Positions 25,101 to 64,000 of a stretch of 64,000 nucleotides of DNA are shown in pieces. The stretch is taken from positions 20,594,111-20,658,110 of the forward strand of contig NC_135559.1 in the NCBI RefSeq assembly GCF_964340395.1, read 5' to 3'. Each line of letters opens with the position of its first letter. Position 1 is the first letter of the stretch. The position numbers and the translations under genes are program-made. A model generated the notes under the pieces. That model saw only the letters and a program-made list of their open reading frames with translations. It ran no database searches and had not been told where the DNA came from. This stretch comes from Glandiceps talaboti. Taxonomy: Eukaryota > Hemichordata > Enteropneusta > Spengelidae.

Positions 25101-25439
25101 AATCCCAACTAAGATATAATAAAAGTAACTCTAACTATCTTTCGGTGGTCGTTAGGTTTGCACAAAGAAACCAGGCAACTTGTCTAGTTTTTCTAGTACA
25201 TTGATAATTGTGGGATTTACTGAACAACACTTTATGGGGAGTCACACAGGTTATATGTTTGTTTATCCTTCATATAATTGTGGTTTTTTTTCACATGGGT
25301 TGGTTGTTCATATTTGGTTGCTTAAACTTTACAAAACCCTTTGTATTACCACTGCCATTCTTCATACAAAGTATTTGAAAAGTTTGTCCATCCCAAATGA
25401 AAAGTATCTCTTTTCCCTATATGTAAATGCTTGTCATAT

Positions 25440-28400
25440 AGATGTAGGGGATTGATGTACTCTTCATTTAGGGGATGGATGTCCTTTATATTTAGGGAAG
25501 TTTTATTTAGACGGTCGAATTGTACTTTTTATTTAGGGGATATATGTACTTTATATGTAGGGGAGAAAAAAATATTTTATTTAGGGGATAGATGTACTTT
25601 TTATTTAGGGGAGAGAAATATTTTATTTAGGGGATGGATGTACTTTATATTAAGGAGAGAGAAATATTTTATTTAGGGGATGGACGTACTTTATATTTAG
25701 GGGAGAGAAATATTTTATTTAGGGGATGGACGTACTTTATATTTAGGGGAGAGAAATATTTTATTTAGGGGATAGATGTACTTTATATTAAGGGGAGAGA
25801 AATATTTTATTTAGGGGATGGATGTACTTTATATTAAGGGGAGAGAAATATTTTATTTAGGGGATGGATGTACTTTATATTAAGGGGAGAGGAATATTTT
25901 ATTTAGGGGATGGATGTACTTTTTATTTAGGGGATGGATGTACTTTATATTAAGGGGAGAGAAATATTTTATTTAGGGGATGGATGTACTTTATATTAAG
26001 GGGATGGATGTACTTTATATTAAGGGGAGAGAAATATTTTATTTAGGGGATGGATGTACTTTTTATTTAGGGGATGGATGTACTTTATATTAAGGGGAGA
26101 GAAATATTTTATTTAGGGGATGGATGTACTTTATATTAAGGGGATGGATGTACTTTTTATTTAGGGGATGGATGTACTTTTTATCAAGGGGATGGATGTA
26201 CTTTATTTTAAGGGTAGAGAAATAATTTATGTAGGGGATGGATGTACTTTTTATTTAGGGGATGGATGTACTTTTTATTTAGGGGAGAGGAATATTTTAT
26301 TTAGGGGATGGATGTACTTTATATTAAGGGGAGAGAAATATTTTATTTAGGGGATGGGTGTACTTTTATATTTAGGGGATGGATGTACTTTATATTAAGG
26401 GGAGAGAAATATTTTATTTAGGGGATGGATGTACTTTATATTAAGGGGAGAGGAATATTTTATTTAGGGGATGGATGTACTTTTTATTTAGGGGAGAGGA
26501 ATATTTTATTTAGGGGATGGACGTACTTTGTATTTAGGGGAGAGAAATATTTTATTTAGGGGATGGATGTACTTTTTATTAAGGGGAGAGAAATATTTTA
26601 TTTAGGGGATGGATGTACTTTATATTAAGGGGAGAGAAATATTTTATTTAGGGGATGGATGTACTTTTTATTTAGGGGATGGATGTACTTTTTATTTAGG
26701 GGATGGATGTACTTTTTATTAAGGGGAGAGAAATATTTTATTTAGGGGATGGATGTACTTTATTTTAAGGAGAGAGAAATATTTTATTTAGGGGATGGAT
26801 GCACTTTATATTTAGGGGAGAGAAATATTTTATTTAGGGGATGGATGTACTTTATTTTAAGGAGAGAGAAATATTTTATTTAGGGGATGGACGTACTTTG
26901 TATTTAGGAGAGAGAAATATTTTATTTAGGGGATGGATGCACTTTATATTTAGGGGAGAGAAATATTTTATGTAGGGGATGGATGTACTTTATTTTAAGG
27001 AGAGAGAAATATTTTATTTAGGGGATGGACGTACTTTGTATTTAGGAGAGAGAAATATTTTATGTAGGGGATGGATGCACTTTATATTTAGGGGAGAGAA
27101 ATATTTTATTTAGGGGATGGATGCACTTTATATTTAGGGGAGAGAAATATTTTATGTAGGGGATGGATGTACTTTATTTTAAGGAGAGAGAAATATTTTA
27201 TTTAGGGGATGGACGTACTTTGTATTTAGGAGAGAGAAATATTTTATTTAGGGGATGGATGCACTTTATATTTAGGGGAGAGAAATATTTTATGTAGGGG
27301 ATGGATGTACTTTATTTTAAGGAGAGAGAAATATTTTATTTAGGGGATGGATGCACTTTATATTTAGGGGAGAGAAATATTTTATTTAGGGGATGGCTAT
27401 ATGTACTTTTTATTTAGGGGATGGATGTACTTTATATTAAGGGGAGAGAAATATTTTATGTCAAGGATGGATGTACTTTATTTTAAGGGGAGAGAAATAT
27501 TTTATTTAGGGGATGGATGTACTTTATATTTAGGGGATATAAATATTTTAGTTAGGGGATGGATGTACTTTACATTTAGGGGAGAGAAATATTTTATTTA
27601 GGGGATGAATGTACCTTTTATTTAGGGGATTGATGCACTTTATACTTAGGGGAGAGAAATATTTTATTTAGGGGATGGATGTACTTTATATTAAGGTGAG
27701 AGATATTTTTTATTTAGGGGTGGATGTACTTTATATTAAGGAGAGAGAAATATTTTATCTAGGGGATGGACGTACTTTTTATTAAGGGGAGAGAAATATG
27801 TTATTTAGGGGATGGACGTACTTTGTATTTAGGGGATGGATGTACTTTTTATTTAGGGGAGAGAAATATTTTATTTAGGGGATGGACGTACTTTGTATTT
27901 AGGGGATGGATGTACTTTTTACTTAGGGGAGAGAAATATTTTATTTAGGGGATGGACGTACTTTGTATTTAGGGGATGGATGTACTTTTTATTTTGGGGA
28001 TGGATGTACTTTATATTAAGGGGAGAGAAATATTTTATTTAGGGGATGGATATACTTTATATTAAGGGGAGAGAAATATTTTATTTAGGGGATGGATGTA
28101 CTTTATATTAAGGGGAGAGAAATATTTTATTTAGGGGATGGATGTACTTTATTAAGGGGAGAGTATTATATTTTATTTAGGGGAGGGATGAACTTAAATT
28201 TAGGAGAGGAGAAACATTTTTTTTAGGGGATGGACGTACTTTGTATTTAGGGGAGAGGAATATTTTATTTAGGGGATGGATGTACTTTTTATTTAGGGGA
28301 GAGAAATATTTTATTTAGGGGATGGATGTACTTTTTATTTAGGGGAGAGGAATATTTTATTTAGGGGATGGATGTACTTTTTATTTAGGGGAGAGAAATA

Positions 28401-29215
28401 TTTTATTTAGGGGATGGATGTACTTTTTATTTAGGGGAGAGAAATATTTTATTTAGGGGATGGATGTACTTTTTATTAAGGGGAGAGGAATATTTTATTT
28501 AGGGGATGGATGTACTTTTTATTTAGGGGAGAGAAATATTTTATTTAGGGGACGGATGTACTTTTTATTTAGGGGATGGATGTACTTGTTATTAAGGGGA
28601 GAGGAATATTTTATTTAGGGGATGGATGTACTTTTTATTTAGGGGATGGATGTACTTGTTATTAAGGGGAGAGGAATATTTTATTTAGGGGATGGATGTA
28701 CTTTATATTAAGGGGAGAGAAATATTTTATTTAGGGGATGGATGTACTTTATATTAAGGGTTGGATGTACATTTTATCAGGGGATGGATGTACTTTATAT
28801 TTAGGGGAGAGAATTATTTTATTTAGGGGATGGATGTACTTTATATTAAGGGGAGAGAAATATTTTATTTAGGGGATGGATGCACTTTATATTAAGGGTT
28901 GGATGTACATTTTATCAGGGGATGGATGTACTTTATATTTAGGGGAGAAAAATATTTTATTAAGGGGATGGATGTACTTTATATTAAGGGGAGAGCTATT
29001 TTATTTAGGGGATGGATGTACTTTATATTAAGGGGAGAGAAATATTTTATTTAGGGGATGAATGTACTTTATATTAAGGAGAGAGAAATATTTTATTTAG
29101 GGGATGGATATACTTTATATTAAGGGGAGAGAAATATTTTATTTAGGGGATGGATGTACTTTTTATTAAGGGGAGAGTATTATATTTTTTTTAGGGGATG
29201 GATGTACTTTATGGA
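25440..29215. repeat. 3.8-kb G-rich minisatellite, 46-bp unit made of two ~23-bp halves
   Basis: The main unit is ggggatggatgtactttata / ttaaggggagagaaatattt / tattta. Both halves start with (T/A)AGGGGA, so TTTAGGGG or TTAAGGGG recurs about every 23 bases, roughly 160 times. Variants (gcactttata, acgtactttg, tttttattta) and single half-units (ggatggatgtactttttatt) are interspersed. The small plus-strand frames (GWMYFILRGEKYF repeats) are artefacts of the array. G runs all lie on the plus strand. Confidence 0.95.
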
Positions 29216-29539
29216 TGCAATTACGATATATGCCTACGCTTTTCCAGAGTTTTTAAAATATTTTTTATCTCTGTTTTTTAGTGCGGGGCCAAGTTTGGGT
29301 TAGCAATGCCTTAGTAACCCCTGTTGTTATAGAAATGGTAATGTAACCACTTTCGTATGGATTGTATTGTACTTGCATGTAGAGTATTTTATAAAGGTGT
29401 GATATTAAAACAATATGATTGTAGCTTGTCAACGATGTCTGTTTGTGTATGAAGCCCATGGGTGTAAACCCAATAGATTACTTTGGTGAGATCACTTTTG
29501 ACAAGTTAGAAAGACACAAACTAAAACTATTATAATAAT

Positions 29540-29860
29540 TGTATATATTGTGACATGACATATCAATGTCCATAGCTTAAGTTGATCTAGTCAATCTATG
29601 AATGGACATTGATATGATTACACACACAACACAAAGTATGTATCAATCAAATACAACTTTTGATTCAGTGTGGACTCCATGTGTATGTGGTAAAGACTCA
29701 GTGTTGACACTATCTTCAGTATAACATAGCTAGTGATGTTACCCCAGGCCGTAAAAACTGATTACTCCCTTTACTTGATCTAGTCAATCTATGAATGGAC
29801 ATTGATATGATTACACACACAACACAATGTATGTATCAATCAAATACAACTTCACGTGTG
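29540..29860. repeat. Direct duplication of ~72 bp with a flanking inverted arm
   Basis: Tgatctagtcaatctatgaa / tggacattgatatgattaca / cacacaacacaaagtatgta / tcaatcaaatacaactt occurs at about 29583-29660 and 29777-29851. The first copy is preceded by catatcaatgtccat, the inverse of atggacattgatatg, giving a small foldback. Confidence 0.75.
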
Positions 29861-29864
29861 CATG

Positions 29865-31200
29865 GTAAAGACTTTTTTCTATTTATTTCACCAGAAATTG
29901 TACAAAGGGTACATAACAGAAAAAAAGAGGAGCAGGAAAAGCAAATAAGTCAATAAGCTACAAGTTCTCACAAAATTACTTCCAGCTAATAATTACACTA
30001 AACCTAAAAGAAAATGAAAAAAAGAAGAGCAAAATATTCCTGGTGAGGACCATGGATATATACACTGAGTTGACACTATCATCATTACAATGTGGTTTCA
30101 TCACTAAGACAACACTATCATGTATAATGTACATACATGTATATGTAATAAACTACAACAAAAATTTTTTTTGTTTGTGTCCACCTTAATCTTGTCAAAT
30201 GTATGGGTGCTACTCTTGTAATATAGTCACTGTACACTCAAATTTTCATTTTTGTCTGAATTTGCATATTTTGGAATATATAATTAGTTTGTTTGTAAAC
30301 CGCCCTCCCTCCTTGATTTTCCTATCTCAGGGTGATGTCAAACACAGAATTTAATTTGCGCAGCCTAACATCTTTTCAGTCCCCAAAGAGTACCAGCTAG
30401 AGGAGACTATTATACTGGGTGCCATGCGTGTGTCCCATCAATGCGTTCACCCTCATAACTCTGGTATGCACTAATTGATTTCAACCAAACTTGACACAAA
30501 GGTATTATACTATGTGAGTCACGTGCACATCACTTTGTTTTGCAACTGTTAAATTATGGCCAAATGGTGACTATATTTGTAAAAGTTCATAATATGCATT
30601 ATAACCTTGGAGATGTAATGTAGGAACACTTTTCAAGTGCCTATGCCCATATTAACTAATAGTGAATCTTCTATTAATATATTTTAAACACATAAGTTAA
30701 AATGCTGTTGGATATGGAAAAGAACTCCTGGCCCAGACTCAGTGATTAGGACTTGATCCCATCACTGCCACCACATTGACAGTTTTAAAGGCAAATGGTT
30801 GTTTCCCACTACTATGGAAATGTTTGTGATGACAGTGCATTAATCAATACTCGTGTTTGGATCTAATTGACTGAGCTGAGGGAAGGCTAAAACTGCCAAA
30901 GACTAAATGGGCACATTCCCTACATTGTCAGGACCGAGTCAACATGATCTCTACTCCAGAACATTATCTTTAATATTAAATATAATATCTTATCTACCAC
31001 ACAGCGTGTATATAGTATTAACATCCAGTTGAAATCAATCAATATGGCTGCCATATTGAAGATCATTGAATCCTTTAGTACCTTTTTTTGCTCTATGTAC
31101 AGTTTCCCATTTATAGACAATATTATTTAAAAAAGTAGAATATCTCATAATGAAGGGATTTCATGAGTGCACATCAATTTGAAACTGTGTATTTATTCAT
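29865..31200. other. No gene seen; dispersed repeat at 30400-30640
   Basis: 30400-30640 (gggtgccatgcgtgtgtccc, aaacttgacacaaaggtatt) belongs to the same repeat class as 13595, 20690 and 47170. No exon upstream of the WAP-like exon was found. Confidence 0.45.
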
Positions 31201-31210
31201 TTATTACACG

Positions 31211-31690
31211 GTCAACACGTTGTCGACATCTGCACCGAAGATTCTGACTGCACTGGTAACAACAAGTGCACTAAGTGCTGCAACACAGGATGTGGTCTGC
31301 GATATGTTCTACCTGATGTAGACAGTGAGTACATTCTCATCAAACCAGCAACAAGCAGTTTTTGCTCTGACATGACATGACAATAGCAACTTTCATAGCT
31401 GGGAAATCTGCAAGACAATTTGTGATATAGTGCAGCAAAAATCATAAAGTGATGAACCCATAAAAACTCCTGGTAATGTTTATTTCTTACAGCCACCATC
31501 TGCCAACCATTATCAATTACTTGTACCAAGATCTGTATTGAGGGTTACGCCACTGATGTCGATGGCTGTGAAATCTGTAAATGTAAGAAGCCAGAGAATA
31601 GATGCAATCCCGTGACCTGTAACCTTTACTGTCCATACACCTTTGCTACTGACACTCAGGGATGTGATACCTGCAAGTGTAAGAAACCTG
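31211..31690 (+). CDS. WAP-like plus antistasin-like protease-inhibitor exons (gene fragment)
   Basis: Two exons, both phase 1 to 1, as expected for extracellular shuffled modules. Exon A (31211-31324) reads VVDICTEDSDCTGNNKCTKC followed by CNTGCGLRYVLPDVD, a whey-acidic-protein/four-disulfide-core pattern (C.xDxDC.G..KC..CC...CG......P). Exon B (31493-31690) holds two antistasin-like repeats, CQPLSITCTKICIEGYATD + VDGCEICKC and CNPVTCNLYCPYTFATD + TQGCDTCKC. Proteins with such modules are secreted inhibitors of serine proteases. Donors (a|gtgagt, g|gtgggt) and the exon B acceptor (ttcttacag) are good. Exon A has no AG where its acceptor should be (ttattacacg|GT). No first or last exon was found, so this may be a remnant. 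Confidence 0.6.
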
Positions 31691-31869
31691 GTGGGTAGAA
31701 GCGTACAGAACGCAAGAACTGTAAGAACATTTAAACTTGACTACTTCTACATCCCCACTCTGTGTATCACCAATATAACTGTTTCTTTTGTATTTGAAGT
31801 TTTATGTACGGTGGCCCCATGGCGACAATACAAAATCTTAATTCAACTTTTCCTTCTAAAGCACACACT

Positions 31870-32130
31870 TTTAATTTTTTGAATAAAACTTTTTCCCAAA
31901 GAACGAACTTTTAATTCTTGAAAGGAAACATTTCTTTTTCATGAGTAAACTTTTAATTCTTTGAAACAAAACTTTTGTTTCGTAAGAACAACTTCTAATT
32001 CTTGAAAGGAATCTTTTATTTTTAGTGTATATCTTTTAATACTCTGTACAAAAAATTTACATCACAAGAACAAATTTTTTGCATATTCCATATTCTTTCA
32101 AGAACAAAATATAATACTATGAACAAAACT
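31870..32130. repeat. Degenerate tandem repeat of AACTTTTAATTCTT type
   Basis: About six loose copies of aaacttttaattctttgaa(a/c) spaced 30-60 bp apart. AT-rich and noncoding. 32130-32700 shows nothing else. Confidence 0.5.
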
Positions 32131-32709
32131 TTTGTTTTCAAAGAGCAATCCTTATTTTCTGATTTGCTAATCACTCTTCAATTCAATTAAGTTTGAAATT
32201 CCGAGTCAAAACTAAATTTCATGGTACCAGTAACGTTTAATTTCAATATGTGAAACTCTCTGCCTACGAGGGCGCAATTTAAGTTTCATCAAGTACAATC
32301 TTTCTCTGCGTGGGTGTAATATAAACTATTTGCATGCAAATGAGTCTCTTTTGAGACGACAAAATATTTTTTTACACACTGCAAACTTTTGTAATGGCAT
32401 CGAAAGTGAAGCTATCCCACAATTCCATGTACCAGTAATTGCAGCATTACACATACCTGGCCGGTGACATCAGCTAAGACGAGAGACAGTCATGCTGTGG
32501 TGCTATCAGACCTGATTGAGGGACCCTGCCTCCCGGGCCCTGCCTGTCACACTACTATCCGTGGATTGAGATAATATTACATGAGAGATACGATGGCGTC
32601 GATGTCACAACAAGAGCCCAATTACCACCCTACCTTCCTGAAGTTCCTAGCTTTTCTGACGTACACACTCACAAATAAAGACATGTACCTTCACAACCGT
32701 GCACAAATG

Positions 32710-32712
<3 letters not shown>

Positions 32713-32771
<59 letters not shown>

Positions 32772-32829
32772 TACATACATACATACATACATACATACAT
32801 ACATACATACATACATACATACACACATA
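32713..32829. repeat. Microsatellite (CA)n(CATA)n
   Basis: About 27 CA units followed by about 15 CATA units, immediately upstream of the LINE fragment. The long HT/YIHT frames are artefacts. Confidence 0.95.
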
Positions 32830-32849
32830 CACCGGAGTACATTTCCGAC

Positions 32850-33144
32850 CTTACAAGTATACATACCAGCTCGCACCTTACGCTCAAAGGACAAAAACCT
32901 TCTTACAACAACAAGTTACAAGCAAATCAACTACGGTGGACCTTCTTTCGCTTCTGCTGCTCCAAAGCTTTGGAATTCACTGCCAACTGACATTAAACTT
33001 GCACCAACTATTGATTGTTTCAAAAGAAAACTGAAGACACATTTGTTTTGTAAAGCCTACGGTGTGGATTAACCATCCAGCGCCTCTGAACAAAACTTTG
33101 CCTGGATTTTGGCGCTCTACAAATTATTTTGATTGATTGATTGA

Positions 33145-33146
<2 letters not shown>
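32850..33146 (+). mobile_element. 3' end of a CR1/L2-type LINE
   Basis: The reading frame ending at TAA 33070-33072 contains RSKDKN, NYGGPSFASAAPKLWNSLP, then LAPTIDCFKRKLKTHLF. This is the conserved extreme C-terminus of CR1/L2-group reverse transcriptases (xSFxxxAPKLWNSLPxxI...FK..LKTHLF). The 3' UTR ends ggcgctctacaaattatttt followed by (GATT)4, a typical 3' tail of such elements. The copy is 5'-truncated to about 300 bp, and a (CATA)10 tract (33147-33186) follows. Confidence 0.85.
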
Positions 33147-33175
<29 letters not shown>

Positions 33176-33189
33176 CATACATACGTAAC

Positions 33190-35450
33190 TATGAAATTAC
33201 TGTAAAACTTTACCATTGCAGAATGACATACTGTACATAAGAGACTGGTGAAAACGAGCACGTCAACAATATTAATTACAAACCGTGAACACAAAACAGA
33301 GTGTGTAGTATAAATACATGGACTGACATTGATTGGGATGGTAGTAACTGATATGCCTAGTACGACATGTACAGCCAACAGTAAAACAATTAGTCACCGT
33401 ATTCAGACTGTTGTCCTTGTGTGTACTAACCTTTATATGCCACCGAAGTCCTTCGTTAGAAATTACTGCAATCGTTGCCCTATCGTACACTATCTATTCT
33501 ACGGTGTGTTCCAAACGCATGCGCAGCATGACGGTTGTGGTCAATTCAAGGACACTTTCTTGCTCCAAAACATCCTTTGGTTCGAAAAATATTACTACAT
33601 CATTGCTAAATGTACCGTCTAGCTATCACTAATTCAAGTACAATTGTTACACTTTTAATTTCTTTAAGGGGTCACCAAAAGATCACAGCTCATGCAAGGA
33701 AAATATAACATTAACAGTGTTGGTTTACTAAGAATTTTGTCTCATCAGACGATCAAATGTAGCATCAGACGATCAAATGTAACACTGTCATCGCGATAAT
33801 GTTTGTTGATGCAGAGTATCAGATGACGTTATGTTTCAGGTGAAATGGCTTCTATTGTATATTTGTATAGAGTTAATGGCCACCGTACTCTATGTCATGA
33901 ACCGAATTCCTTGTGAATTGTGAAATGTCATTTTAACTAATAAAATGCTACAATATATAACGCAGGTGAAATCTCTACAGATCATGTATACCGAAGAAAC
34001 TATCGGAATATCAATACAATATTCAAATACCAGCGAGTTTTCAAAATATGTCAAACATTTACTTTATTATATAGGTACATGTAATACAAAACTTGTATTG
34101 CTTAAACTTGATGTTGACACTGAAGATTGATTTCTCTCTTATCTATTTACCTTCATTTGCTGATAACTCACTGAGAAACCCAGAGTCGATATACCCTTTT
34201 TGGAAAATAAATGAAAAACAAAGACATGGAAGCAGCGCTAAATACTGGGGCGACGATACAATTCGAGAACACATGGTACTAGAGCGTGTATACCACTGGC
34301 GAAAGCTGAGACACCCTAAAGGGTCAATAATACCGTCATGATAAGTTATCTCAGTTTCTTGCAATGGATGTCTCCATCCCATAATTTCTCACTACAAATA
34401 AAGAAGAAATGGTTTAATTAAAAATGCAGTTTTAATTAAACTTCTAGGCGTTCCATCCAAAATTTGTTAGAAGCGTTGATTTAATTAAGAATACAATTTT
34501 CATTAAACCACTGAGCGTTGTGTTTCATAAATCAAAATTCTAATTTAATTAAAATCACAACTTAATCAGTCAAACTACTGGCCATTGCAATGGATGACGA
34601 CCTCTGTTAATTGATAATTGAATACTAGTACTTGTATGTGATTTTAATTTGATCGAATGCTGACCACTGCATGAAAATAAGTATGAAATCATGTAGTTCT
34701 TTCAAAAAACATTTCACGAATGAAGTTTAGATATCTAGCTAACAAACGTCTTATATAACCGAATAACTCCTGGTGGTGGTGGTGGTGGTGGTGGAGGTAT
34801 CAATGGAATTTTGATGATGATTTATTGCTAAAGGCACAATATAACAATATTGCTCTTTTGAAGCATACTGTAGTTCTCGAGAAGTTAAGAAATCGTGTTG
34901 TCTTTTGTGTTTTGGTCATTGACAAGGAGCTTGTGTCACGTGGATTCAATAGGTATGTTTGAGTATCCTTGGCCCGAAATGTCAATCGTATCACACGATA
35001 GGTCTACAATGTTTCTAGTATCAATCTTATATATCATTCCTAACAAAGGATGTATATAGGTGCAATTATGATTCAAGTAGTAAGGTGAGAACATTCTACG
35101 ACAGGTAGAAACTGTACGCACTCCGTCATTCTTCATATTTCGAGTCACACTTTACACATTTGGTGATCGTACACTGAATAAATTGAAACAGTTGTAATTT
35201 AAGTTATATTACCTTATTTTATTTTTGTTTTGCAATATTCTTACATATACTCCTTGATACCCCTCCCCTCCCCTCGTTTCTACGAACTAGAGTTGACCTT
35301 TCCTTTTTGTCAGAATAGAATGATCCAGAGCCACACAATAGACATGAGTCGTGACACAGAGATTATCGATATGTACACTTAAATAATTTTAGGAAATAAA
35401 TCTAACACTGACACCCACTACCGACAAGTTGTTCGCTGGACATTGAGCCA
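33190..35450. other. Intergenic region upstream of the lipid-transfer gene
   Basis: Contains the MITE remnant above, a ~70-bp AT-rich tandem triplication (tttaattaaa motifs, 34410-34570), and (GGT)8 at 34771-34794. No exon between the antistasin exons and 35460. The promoter of the main gene probably lies here, but I see no defining element. Confidence 0.45.
33725..33880. mobile_element. Partial CAATAGAAGCC-type MITE
   Basis: Cagacgatcaaatgtagcat..., gatgacgttatgtttcaggt, gaaatggcttctattgta: the right half and terminal repeat of the family complete at 47687-47986. Ends in ...tctattg|ta. Confidence 0.55.
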
Positions 35451-35459
35451 GAAGCAACC

Positions 35460-63058
<27,599 letters not shown>

Positions 63059-63210
63059 GTAAGTGAAAAATTACAACTATCATTGTTGTGTTGGTTAATC
63101 ATTTCTAAACATTATATATGCCAATGAAAATTTAAGATAAATTATAATATTGTTAGACATATTAATGCTTTGATGTTGTACATAGTTTCAAAATTTAGTA
63201 TCCATAATCT

Positions 63211-63270
63211 CTGTATGTATGTATGTATGTATGTATGTATGTATGTATGTATGTATGTATGTATGTATGT
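63211..63270. repeat. (TATG)15 microsatellite
   Basis: Directly abuts the inverted piece of the Penelope-like fragment. Confidence 0.95.
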
Positions 63271-63271
63271 A

Positions 63272-63942
<671 letters not shown>

Positions 63943-64000
63943 CTCGGTGAGTATCAATCTGCTAAGACAGTGCTCTATACCGCAGTGGCAGAGCGTAATA

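Noticed and set aside
25431-27948. Repeated GWMYFILRGEKYF open frames as a CRISPR-like or protein repeat
   Set aside because: The repeat is continuous, with no unique spacers, and the frames follow from the minisatellite unit.

Overview
This is metazoan nuclear DNA: AT-rich, intron-rich and loaded with repeats. The microsatellites, minisatellites, TA-flanked inverted-repeat elements, Penelope-like and LINE fragments, and the one large lipoprotein-like gene fit a marine invertebrate bilaterian. I cannot name the phylum from sequence alone. No bacterial-style genes, rRNA, tRNA or CRISPR array were seen. Most long open frames are by-products of simple repeats or of tandem repeats whose period is a multiple of three.

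Layout. 0.65-1.3 kb: a ~180-bp tandem repeat that keeps a protein-like frame. 1.3-14.2 kb: noncoding repeat terrain (GATT and CT arrays, a 52-bp minisatellite, a ~110-bp tandem block, a ~133-bp tandem block, dispersed elements with TG arrays inside) plus a small minus-strand ORF at 5.0-5.2 kb. 15.3-19.1 kb: a 132-bp satellite containing a recent 1,060-bp higher-order duplication. 19.9-24.3 kb: an array of about 13 short exon-like cassettes with good splice signals. 25.0-29.2 kb: a telomere-like CCCTAA/CACTAA tract followed by a 3.8-kb G-rich minisatellite built on TTTAGGGG. 31.2-31.7 kb: one WAP-like exon and one exon with two antistasin-like domains. 32.8-33.1 kb: the 3' end of a CR1/L2-type LINE.

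35.46-63.06 kb: the main gene, on the plus strand. I could join 33 exons with consistent phases, including a 29-nt microexon, giving about 1,605 residues of an unfinished protein. It starts with a signal peptide and the lipid-binding N-terminal module of large lipid transfer proteins (the vitellogenin/apolipophorin/apoB/MTP family). After an RSRR site it does not continue as a typical lipoprotein. Instead there are long amphipathic helical segments, a domain resembling M23 (lysostaphin/LECT2-like) peptidases with catalytic positions lost, a six-arginine site, a cysteine-rich module, and another four-arginine site before a helical plus VGPIP module. The gene runs off the right end. Its introns carry several related transposon remnants, one nested inside another.

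The strongest candidates for something undescribed are this LLTP + M23-like + polybasic-site architecture and the mini-exon array at 20-24 kb. Both were read by eye; expression data and profile searches would decide them.
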